From NCBI GenBank assembly GCA_013001485.1, contig JABDMN010000236.1:1-14772 (forward strand): a stretch of DNA of 14,772 bases, in the 5' to 3' direction. The position numbers and the translations under genes are program-made. This document shows, piece by piece, positions 5,829 through 11,767 of this stretch (positions are counted from its first letter, which is position 1; every line of letters begins with the position of its first letter). A model generated the notes under the pieces. That model did no database searches. It saw only the letters and a program-made list of their open reading frames with translations, and was not told the DNA's origin. The stretch is from Acidimicrobiia bacterium. GTDB taxonomy: Bacteria > Actinomycetota > Acidimicrobiia > Spongiisociales > UBA5794.

Positions 5829-6860
5829 GTGAGCATCGATTCGCGAACCGAACCCCGCGGAGCCCGGATCCGCCGGAGGCTGGTCACCATCCCCCGGCTG
5901 TTCCTGTTCCTCATCCTCACAACGGTGACGCTGCCGCTTCTCGTCGTCGTGGCGTTGCTCGTCGATGTCGTTCGATGGATCACCGCACGAAAGCCCTTCG
6001 TTGCTGTCCGGATGATCCTCTTCATGTGGGCATTTCTTGCCATTTCGACCGGTGGCGTCATGTGGATGTTCCTCAACTGGATTGCCGCCGGGTTCGGCCG
6101 GCGAAAAGACTCGATGGTTCACAACGCCTATCGGGTGCAGCGGTGGTGGGCACGGTCCCTCTTTGCATCGGTCGGGGGGCTGTTCGGGTTCGACATGTCC
6201 ATCGAAGGCCACGAACTCGTGCGTCCCGGGCCGATCATCGCCATGTTCCGGCACGCCTCGATTGTCGACAATCTGCTGCCGGCACTTCTCATCACTGATC
6301 GGGAGAACATGAAGCTGCGGTGGGTCATCAAGCGCGAACTGCTCGCCGACCCGGCTCTCGACGTTGGAGGGAACCGACTCCCCAACTACTTCGTGTCGCG
6401 AACGTCGCGAGATCCCGACGAGGAAGCCGCTCGAATCGCCGGTCTGGCGGAAGGTCTCGACGACGACGGCGGAGTGTTGATCTTCCCTGAGGGAACCAGG
6501 TTCACCGAAGAGAAGAAGAGGCGGATCCTGAAGCGGCTCGAGAAACGAGATCCCGACCTGTTCGCCAGGGCCAAGGATTTCCGGAACCTCCTGCCCCCTC
6601 GCTTCGGCGGTCCGCTGGCCCTCCTGGATACGGGCATCGATGTCGTTTTCTGCGCTCACCACGGTCTCGGCGGTTTCGCTCACCTCAAGGACATCTGGGG
6701 CGGCGGGATGGTGGGCCAGAAGATCTCAGTGAAGTTCTGGCGTGTGGCGGCAACCGACATCCCCAGTGGCGAGCCTGATCGAAAGCGTTGGTTGCTCGAT
6801 CAGTGGCAAACGATGGACGAATGGATCACGTCGGTTCAGGACGCCGCCAAGGAGACGTGA
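5829..6860 (+). CDS. PlsC-type (1-acylglycerol-3-phosphate) acyltransferase family protein
   Basis: This 343-aa membrane-bound acyltransferase is probably involved in phospholipid or other lipid assembly. Two hydrophobic segments (about 24-47 and 58-85) precede the catalytic domain. The acyltransferase motifs are HxxxxD as HASIVD (142-147), with catalytic His142 and Asp147, and FPEGTR (219-224), which binds the phosphate of the acceptor. The segment between FPEGTR and the C-terminus is long and charged (TEEKKRRILKRLEKRD, 226-241). This resembles the larger eukaryotic-type LPLAT-like members more than the minimal bacterial PlsC of about 240 aa. GTG 5829 is supported by the TAGCGT box 6 nt upstream. 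It ends 1 nt before the stop of the convergent DUF4097 gene. The acyl acceptor is uncertain. Confidence 0.85.
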   Translation: MSIDSRTEPRGARIRRRLVTIPRLFLFLILTTVTLPLLVVVALLVDVVRWITARKPFVAVRMILFMWAFLAISTGGVMWMFLNWIAAGFGRRKDSMVHNAYRVQRWWARSLFASVGGLFGFDMSIEGHELVRPGPIIAMFRHASIVDNLLPALLITDRENMKLRWVIKRELLADPALDVGGNRLPNYFVSRTSRDPDEEAARIAGLAEGLDDDGGVLIFPEGTRFTEEKKRRILKRLEKRDPDLFARAKDFRNLLPPRFGGPLALLDTGIDVVFCAHHGLGGFAHLKDIWGGGMVGQKISVKFWRVAATDIPSGEPDRKRWLLDQWQTMDEWITSVQDAAKET

Positions 6861-6861
6861 C

Positions 6862-7632
6862 CTAGCTGGCGGGCCGGAGTTCGATGTCTCCCGAGACCGT
6901 GGTCACCTTCAGAGCGAAGCGCCCTGTCTTGTCGCCGTCCGACGGGCTGAGGTTGTTGTACACCTCGCCAGAGAACGACTTGATGTCGACGTCGATGGTG
7001 CGCCCTGCCGGGATTCCGACCCGGACGTCGCCTGACACCGTCTTGGCATCGCACTCGGGGCCATTGCACGCTTTCACGGTCACGGAGCCGGCTGCAGTGC
7101 GGAACCGGGCCCGATCGGCGGCGTTGGCGACAACGATGTCTCCCGACGCCGAATTCACCGTGCATTCGCCTCCGGCGGTGTCGATGCGGATTTCTCCCGA
7201 CGCTGCGGAGACGTCGCAACGTCCCGAAACCTCTCCTAGCCGAATGTCTCCAGACGCCGTCTTGATGTCGACGTCGCCCGAGATGTCGCGGGCCCGGATG
7301 TCTCCGGAGGCCACAGCCACACGCAGCCACCGCAACGGAATCTGAATGTCGAGGTCTGCGGACTTGAGCCGGGCTTCGAGTGCCATCTCGGGCGGCCCCG
7401 AAACGACCACGTCGACCTTGCTCCACCTACGTATCCCGCTCTTGTCGGGCGCGACCTCGACGGTGTCACCGTGCTGCTCCACCGTGAAGCGGCTGACTGC
7501 AGCCTCGGGACCGTCGAGCAGCACCTCGATCGTGTCGGCGTCGCCGGCAACGATACGAACGTCGCCGGAAGGAATCTGAATGGATACGCGGGGCCGATCG
7601 CCAGCCTGGAATGTCTCTTTGCGCTGCGTCAT
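6862..7632 (-). CDS. DUF4097-family beta-repeat protein
   Basis: This 256-aa protein has no signal peptide or membrane segment, so it is probably cytoplasmic. After an N-terminal part of about 100 residues it contains serial short beta repeats centred on SG(D/E)(I/V): residues 22, 109, 118, 127, 145, 163, 200, 221 and 247, with degenerate copies near 136 and 182. This is the signature of DUF4097 (putative adhesin-like beta-helix or beta-solenoid) proteins, whose function is unknown. The ATG overlaps the stop of the upstream RHH gene by ATGA (7629-7632), so the two are translationally coupled. It is the last gene of a three-gene unit starting at 8213. Confidence 0.85.
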   Translation of the reverse strand: MTQRKETFQAGDRPRVSIQIPSGDVRIVAGDADTIEVLLDGPEAAVSRFTVEQHGDTVEVAPDKSGIRRWSKVDVVVSGPPEMALEARLKSADLDIQIPLRWLRVAVASGDIRARDISGDVDIKTASGDIRLGEVSGRCDVSAASGEIRIDTAGGECTVNSASGDIVVANAADRARFRTAAGSVTVKACNGPECDAKTVSGDVRVGIPAGRTIDVDIKSFSGEVYNNLSPSDGDKTGRFALKVTTVSGDIELRPAS

Positions 7633-8087
7633 GATTCGATTGTTCCCTTCAGACGGCTCCCGGCCGACTGCTTTCCGCTCGGGCGCGCTGCGACGGACGA
7701 CAGTGCGCGGATGACATAGGCATTGACCGAATCGCCCGTCTCGGTGGCGGCATCTTCGACCAGGCCCTTGAGCTCGTCCGAGAGCCGCAGTGTCAGCCGA
7801 GCATGGAGATCCTTTGCGTTGTACGCCGGAGCCTCTGTCTCGATGGTCTGCACGTCGAGCGTCGGGTCGCCGTCTTCGAGGACGACCTTGATAGTGGCCT
7901 CGGGCAGCTGGGAAGCCACCTCGGCCGCCGCCTGCTCGGCAAGGCTCATCGCCGCCTGGCGGAGAGCCGGTCCGAGCGCGGCGAGAAGAGCCTCTCCTGC
8001 CGCTTCGACCGCCGGGTCCTCGCCGGCCAGCTGGAGCTGTCCGGTGACGGTGGCCTCCAGCCTGGTGATTGCTCCAGTGACGTCCAT
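7629..8087 (-). CDS. Ribbon-helix-helix (Arc/HicB-like) DNA-binding protein
   Basis: This 152-aa protein has an Ala- and Glu-rich helical N-terminal half (about 1-65), a short beta-like segment (about 66-82), and a C-terminal ribbon-helix-helix domain at about 96-132. The ribbon strand is ARLTLRLS (96-103), followed by helices DELKGLVEDAATETG and SVNAYVIRALSSVA. The strand-plus-two-helices pattern is that of RHH repressors and antitoxins, which bind DNA as dimers on short palindromes. It probably binds the repeated GTCAT/ATGAC sites in the operon promoter (8253-8271) and represses its own operon. It lies 6 nt after the 39-aa gene and overlaps the DUF4097 gene by ATGA. No toxin-like partner is recognisable. 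Confidence 0.8.
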   Translation of the reverse strand: MDVTGAITRLEATVTGQLQLAGEDPAVEAAGEALLAALGPALRQAAMSLAEQAAAEVASQLPEATIKVVLEDGDPTLDVQTIETEAPAYNAKDLHARLTLRLSDELKGLVEDAATETGDSVNAYVIRALSSVAARPSGKQSAGSRLKGTIES

Positions 8088-8093
8088 GGCGTT

Positions 8094-8213
8094 CTAGCCC
8101 TTTGCGCCCTGGATCAGACGCAGCATGTGCCGCTTGGTCTGTTCCTTCTGACCCTCACGGATCAAGCTCTCGTGTACTACCTGGATGGCCCTGGGGTTGT
8201 TGTAGAACAACAT
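8094..8213 (-). CDS. Small 39-aa protein, first gene of the RHH/DUF4097 operon
   Basis: An ATG at 8213 opens a 39-codon frame ending in TAG at 8096-8094. The product begins MLFYNNPRAIQVVHESLIRE and ends RLIQGAKG. It is basic and probably one or two amphipathic helices with no membrane segment. A strong Shine-Dalgarno (AGGAGAGG, 7 nt from the ATG), a well-placed promoter upstream, and only 6 nt to the next start support a real gene. I do not recognise the family. It could be a small regulatory or DNA-binding peptide, or a leader peptide coupling translation to the RHH gene. Confidence 0.65.
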   Translation of the reverse strand: MLFYNNPRAIQVVHESLIREGQKEQTKRHMLRLIQGAKG

Positions 8214-8252
8214 GAGGTGTCCTCTCCTCTTGGTGACCTCTTCTTGACATCG

Positions 8253-8271
8253 TCATAATGTCATAATGACA
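8253..8271. promoter_or_regulatory. Palindromic operator in the RHH operon promoter
   Basis: TGTCATAATGACA (8259-8271) is a perfect 6+1+6 palindrome. A further GTCATAAT copy begins at 8253, directly repeated at 8261. Additional GACATC/GATGTC-like elements flank it on both sides. Closely spaced short half-sites between -35 and -10 are what RHH repressors typically bind. The RHH protein of this operon is the obvious candidate; that assignment is inferred. Confidence 0.6.
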
Positions 8272-8283
8272 TCATCTTGTCAA
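8255..8283 (-). promoter_or_regulatory. Promoter of the 39-aa / RHH / DUF4097 operon
   Basis: On the minus strand a perfect TTGACA (-35, 8278-8283) is separated by 17 nt from CATTAT (-10, 8255-8260). Transcription would start near 8248, giving a leader of about 35 nt that contains the AGGAGAGG ribosome binding site. Most of the spacer and the -10 box are covered by repeated GTCAT/ATGAC half-sites, so a bound repressor would block polymerase directly. Confidence 0.7.
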
Positions 8284-8348
8284 GGGCTTGTCACAGATTT
8301 CTTCCTGAGAGCCAGAATCGTCAACAACACCGGGGCCTTCTGTCTCTC

Positions 8349-8359
8349 GTCACTGTGAC
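8349..8359. repeat. Short palindrome GTCAC-T-GTGAC upstream of the thi operon
   Basis: This perfect 5+1+5 palindrome lies in the divergent region between the RHH operon promoter and the TPP riboswitch. It could be an operator for a transcription factor acting on either side. It is short enough to occur by chance. Confidence 0.25.
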
Positions 8360-8422
8360 AGCAAACGCCTATGCAACAGCCAAACCGTCAGCGGAACAGC
8401 GTCAGAGCTCCCCTCTTCCGGC

Positions 8423-8428
8423 TACCCT
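8423..8428 (+). promoter_or_regulatory. Candidate -10 box of the thi operon
   Basis: TACCCT fits TAnnnT and would start transcription around 8435-8437, just before the first conserved paired element of the TPP aptamer. The -35 region is not recognisable. If transcription starts further upstream, CTCTTCC at 8413-8419 would also be in the RNA and could pair with GGAAGAG at 8522-8528. Confidence 0.3.
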
Positions 8429-8435
8429 GGTCCAT

Positions 8436-8529
8436 CAACCACCCCGGGGAGCTCATACAGAGCTGAGAGGGGCGACCAGATCGCCCGACCCGCGGAACCT
8501 GAACTGGGTAATGCCAGCGGAGGAAGAGC
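8436..8529 (+). ncRNA. TPP (thiamine pyrophosphate) riboswitch
   Basis: The THI-element core is clear. P2 is CGGG (8445-8448) with CCCG (8489-8492). P3 is AGCTC/GAGCT (8450-8454 / 8460-8464) closed by a 5-nt loop and followed by the conserved CTGAGA (8463-8468). An extra stem GGGCGA/TCGCCC (8470-8475 / 8481-8486) corresponds to the variable P3a. Then come GAACCTGAACTGGGTAATGC (8495-8514) and CCAGCGGAGG, with P5 CTGG/CCAG (8504-8507 / 8514-8517) and P4 CCT/AGG (8498-8500 / 8521-8523). The GGAGG at 8519-8523 is both the end of P4 and the Shine-Dalgarno of thiN, 6 nt before GTG 8530. Ligand binding should therefore close the ribosome site directly. The downstream genes are all for thiamine uptake and TPP formation, which supports the call. 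Confidence 0.93.
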
Positions 8530-9183
8530 GTGGAAAACGATCGTTGGGCAATCATCTTGGCCGGGGGCGACGCCGTGCGTCCCGAGCTCGTGCATCGGTT
8601 GCCGGCCGATGCCTATGTCGTCGCAGCGGACTCCGGCCTGGCTCAAGCCCGATCACTGGGGATCCCCGTCGACGTCGTCATCGGGGACTTCGACTCGGCT
8701 GATCCCGCCGACGTCGCCGAGGCCCGTGCAGCGGGAGCCAAGATCCATGAATTCCCCGTCGACAAGGACGCCACCGACCTCGAGCTTGCTCTCCGGCATG
8801 CGGTCGATGCTGGGTACGAGCGGATGATCCTCATCGGAGGAACCGGGGGGCGCTTCGATCACTTCCTCGCCAACGCTCTCGTTCTTGCATCGGCCGAGTT
8901 CGCACCACACGACATCGAGTGGATCGTCGGCGACTCCCGGCTGATGGTGGTCCGCCGCCACGTCGACATCCATGGCTCACCCGGCGACTTCGTCAGCCTG
9001 CTCGCTGTCGGTGGTCCCGTGCTCGGAGTCGCCACCGAGGGCCTCAAGTGGACCCTCCAGGGAGCGACGCTCGCCACCGGGTCGACTCGCGGTGTCAGCA
9101 ACGAGCTGACGGCCGACCACGCGGTTGTGGAACTCGAGGCTGGAACGCTGCTCGTCATCCACACCCTGAGGAACGGGACATGA
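8530..9183 (+). CDS. thiN: Thiamine pyrophosphokinase
   Basis: This cytoplasmic 217-aa enzyme transfers pyrophosphate from ATP to thiamine, giving thiamine pyrophosphate. The family motifs are GDFDS (52-56, metal and ATP site), KDATDLELAL (79-88) and GGTGGRFDH (103-111), all in the catalytic domain. A C-terminal beta-rich thiamine-binding part includes GLKWTL (171-176) and STRGVSNEL (185-193). Length is normal. The GTG start is set by the GGAGG Shine-Dalgarno in the 3' strand of the TPP riboswitch. It is the first gene of the thi operon and overlaps thiB by ATGA (9180-9183). As producer of the riboswitch ligand it closes a feedback loop. Confidence 0.93.
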   Translation: MENDRWAIILAGGDAVRPELVHRLPADAYVVAADSGLAQARSLGIPVDVVIGDFDSADPADVAEARAAGAKIHEFPVDKDATDLELALRHAVDAGYERMILIGGTGGRFDHFLANALVLASAEFAPHDIEWIVGDSRLMVVRRHVDIHGSPGDFVSLLAVGGPVLGVATEGLKWTLQGATLATGSTRGVSNELTADHAVVELEAGTLLVIHTLRNGT

Positions 9184-10208
9184 TGCGACGCCTTCTCCCG
9201 CTTGTGGCGATCGCTCTTCTCGCTGCGGCTTGCAGTTCGACCGCAGACGCACCACCGGACGAGATCGTGCTGGTCACACATGATTCGTTCGCCGTGTCAG
9301 AGGAGGTTCTCGATGCAATGCAAACTGCCGTCGGCCTCCCCGTTCGCATCCTCCAGGCCGGCGACGCGGGCACGATGGTGAACCAGGCGATCTTGACGAA
9401 GGACAATCCACTGGGGGACGTCCTGTTCGGGATAGACAACACCTTCTTATCGCGCGCACTCGCCGCGGACCTCTTCCTCGAGTACCGCTCTCCCCTCCTC
9501 GATACGGTCTCCGACGACCTCGAGCTCGACCCGCACGTCACCCCGGTCGATTTCGGCGATGTGTGCCTGAACTACGACCGCGAGGTACTGGGCGACATCA
9601 GCCCGAGCCTGCGTGACCTCACCGAAGCGGCATTCGAGGGACAGCTCGTGGTGCAGAACCCGGCCACTTCTTCACCCGGTCTGGCGTTCCTGATGGCCAC
9701 GATCGTGGAGTTTGGCGAGGACGGGGATTACACCTGGCGCGACTACTGGTCGGATCTGCGAGACAACGATGTCCGGGTCGACGCCGGGTGGGAACAGGCC
9801 TACTACGGCTCGTTCAGCGGCGGCGCCGGCGAAGGCGATCGGCCGCTCGTCGTCTCCTATGCGTCCTCGCCACCCGCCGAGGTGATCTTCGGTGACCCCA
9901 CGGCTCCCGCGCCTACGGGCGTCATCGAGGCCGGCTGCTTCCGCCAGATCGAGTTTGCCGGGATCCTGACGGGCAGCAACGGTGGCGAGTACGCCGAGGC
10001 ACTCATCGACTTTCTGCTGTCGGAGACCTTCCAGGAAGACATCCCCCTCACCATGTTCGTGTTCCCCGCAAACCAGAACGCCACGCTGCCACCCGAGTTC
10101 ATCGAGCACACCGCGATCCCGGAGAGTCCTGCGCTGCTCGACCCGGCCGCCATCGACGCCAACCGCGAGCGATGGATCGCCGAGTGGACGGAAACCGTGA
10201 CCCGATGA
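9180..10208 (+). CDS. thiB: Thiamine ABC transporter substrate-binding lipoprotein
   Basis: This 342-aa protein should be the extracytoplasmic receptor for thiamine or its phosphate esters. A basic start, a hydrophobic segment (about 5-17) and Cys18 in LLAAACSS form a lipoprotein signal; Ala rather than Leu at -3 is slightly unusual. The mature protein has the ThiB/TbpA pattern: an IVLVTHDSF strand near its start, GDVLFGIDNTFL, TPVDFGDVCLNYDRE and NPATSSPGLAFL. These form the binding cleft of type II periplasmic-binding proteins. The start is fixed by the ATGA overlap with thiN; a second ATG follows immediately at 9183. It ends in an ATGA overlap with thiP. The riboswitch and operon support thiamine over other ligands. 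Confidence 0.9.
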   Translation: MMRRLLPLVAIALLAAACSSTADAPPDEIVLVTHDSFAVSEEVLDAMQTAVGLPVRILQAGDAGTMVNQAILTKDNPLGDVLFGIDNTFLSRALAADLFLEYRSPLLDTVSDDLELDPHVTPVDFGDVCLNYDREVLGDISPSLRDLTEAAFEGQLVVQNPATSSPGLAFLMATIVEFGEDGDYTWRDYWSDLRDNDVRVDAGWEQAYYGSFSGGAGEGDRPLVVSYASSPPAEVIFGDPTAPAPTGVIEAGCFRQIEFAGILTGSNGGEYAEALIDFLLSETFQEDIPLTMFVFPANQNATLPPEFIEHTAIPESPALLDPAAIDANRERWIAEWTETVTR

Positions 10209-11767
10209 CGCGGCGACAGTGGGCGATTGCTGCGCTGCCCACGGTCTTCCTCGTCTGGTTCTTTGCCTATCCCCTGTTCCGGATCCTCGAGCGGTCGTTC
10301 CGCGATGGGAACGGATTCTCCACCGTGTTGTCTGACACCGGCATCCTCGGAGTGATCTGGTTCACTGCCTGGCAAGCCGCCTTGTCCACCGTTCTGACGC
10401 TGATCGCCGGGCTCCCCCTTGCCTACGTGCTGTCTCGGTTCAGCTTCCGGGGCCGCGGGTTCCTGCGAGCCATCATCACCGTGCCGTTCGTGACTCCCAC
10501 GGTGGTGGCGGCAACGGCATTCGTGGCGCTGCTCGGCGACGGTGCCCGATCGTTGTGGGCAATCCTCCTCGCCCACGTGTTCTTCAACCTCGCGGTCGTG
10601 GTGCGCACCGTTGGCGGGCTCTGGGAGCACCTCGACCCCCGGCTCGACGAGGCAGCGCGGACTCTCGGTGCAACCCGCTGGGAAGCGTTCCGTAGGGTCA
10701 CCCTCCCGCTGCTCCGACCCGCCATCGCGGCGGCGTCGGCGATCGTCTTCCTCTTCACGTTCACCAGCTTCGGTGTTGTCCTCATCCTTGGTGACCTGCG
10801 CTGGGTGACCATCGAAGTAGAGATTTGGCGACAGGCGACCGGCCTGTTCGACCTGCCGGTTGCAGCCGCGCTGTCGATCATCCAGATCGCATCTGTGGGC
10901 GCCGCACTGTTCGTCTACAGCCGGTACCAGGAGCGACGAACCGCCGAAATGGCGCTGCTGCCACCGGCGTTGACCGCCCGCAAGCCCCGGACTCGCAGCG
11001 AACGCTGGATGATCGCCGGCGCCGTTGCAGAGATCGGTGTTCTCATCATCGTTCCACTGGCAACGCTGATCGGCCGATCGCTCACTGATGGCCTCGAGGC
11101 CTACACGTCTCTGTCGGACGCCGGCGGAGTTCTAGCTGTGTCTCCGTTGAGCGCCATCGGCAACTCGCTTGCGTTCGCCCTCACGGCCACTGTTCTTGCG
11201 ATCATCATCGGGATGGCAGCGGCGGTCACCGTTGCTCGCGGGCGCGGCGGACTGTCCCAGTGGTTCGACTCGTTGCTGATGCTGCCGCTGGGAACATCGG
11301 CGGTGACGATCGGCTTCGGTCTGCTGATCTCCATGGACCGCCCCATCGACATCCGCGCATCGTGGTGGATCGTTCCCATCGCCCACACGCTGGTTGCTGT
11401 GCCGTTCATCGTGCGCACGGCCGTGCCGGTGATCCGCTCGATCCCGCAGCGGCTGCGTGAGGCTGCGGCCACCCTGGGCGCTCCACCGTCGATGGTGTGG
11501 CGCCGAGTGGATGCACCGTTCGTGTTGCGGGCGGCCGCCGTCGGAGCCGGGTTCGCCATGGCAGTGTCGCTCGGTGAGTTCGGCGCAACCACTTTCCTGG
11601 TGCGGCCGCTCGAGAATCAGACGATTCCGACGGCGATCTACCGGCTGCTTGGACAACCGGGAACCGCCAACTTCAGCCGGGCCATGGCGCTGGCAACGAT
11701 CCTGATGGGTCTCACCGCCCTGGCAGTGATGGCCATCGACCGGCTCCGCGACAGCGGTGACTTCTGA
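10205..11767 (+). CDS. thiP: Thiamine ABC transporter permease, two fused domains
   Basis: This 520-aa inner-membrane permease forms the channel of the thiamine importer. It has two homologous halves of about six transmembrane segments each. Each half carries a cytoplasmic EAA loop that docks the ATPase: DEAARTLGATRWEAFRRVTL (148-167) and REAAATLGAPPSMVWRRVDA (418-437). The duplicated layout and length match ThiP and related iron/thiamine permeases. A cytoplasmic basic linker lies around 240-268. ATG 10205 is fixed by the ATGA overlap with thiB; an in-frame upstream ATG at 10172 lies inside thiB and is unlikely. Its stop overlaps the thiQ start by one base (TGATG). Confidence 0.92.
   Translation: MTRRQWAIAALPTVFLVWFFAYPLFRILERSFRDGNGFSTVLSDTGILGVIWFTAWQAALSTVLTLIAGLPLAYVLSRFSFRGRGFLRAIITVPFVTPTVVAATAFVALLGDGARSLWAILLAHVFFNLAVVVRTVGGLWEHLDPRLDEAARTLGATRWEAFRRVTLPLLRPAIAAASAIVFLFTFTSFGVVLILGDLRWVTIEVEIWRQATGLFDLPVAAALSIIQIASVGAALFVYSRYQERRTAEMALLPPALTARKPRTRSERWMIAGAVAEIGVLIIVPLATLIGRSLTDGLEAYTSLSDAGGVLAVSPLSAIGNSLAFALTATVLAIIIGMAAAVTVARGRGGLSQWFDSLLMLPLGTSAVTIGFGLLISMDRPIDIRASWWIVPIAHTLVAVPFIVRTAVPVIRSIPQRLREAAATLGAPPSMVWRRVDAPFVLRAAAVGAGFAMAVSLGEFGATTFLVRPLENQTIPTAIYRLLGQPGTANFSRAMALATILMGLTALAVMAIDRLRDSGDF

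Noticed and set aside
5709-6683. Long open frame (324 codons) on the minus strand
   Set aside because: It lies antisense to the acyltransferase gene, whose catalytic motifs are intact. Its composition (H/R/E/G-rich) is that of a shadow frame in high-GC DNA, and it has no start signals.
8244-8267. Plus-strand promoter from TTGACA at 8244-8249
   Set aside because: The nearest good -10 (CATAAT at 8262-8267) is only 12 nt away, too short. The TTGACA is better explained as part of the half-site array of the minus-strand operon.
9857-10630. Minus-strand frame of 257 codons
   Set aside because: It spans the thiB/thiP junction in antisense. Both of those genes are well supported by motifs and overlapping start/stop codons.
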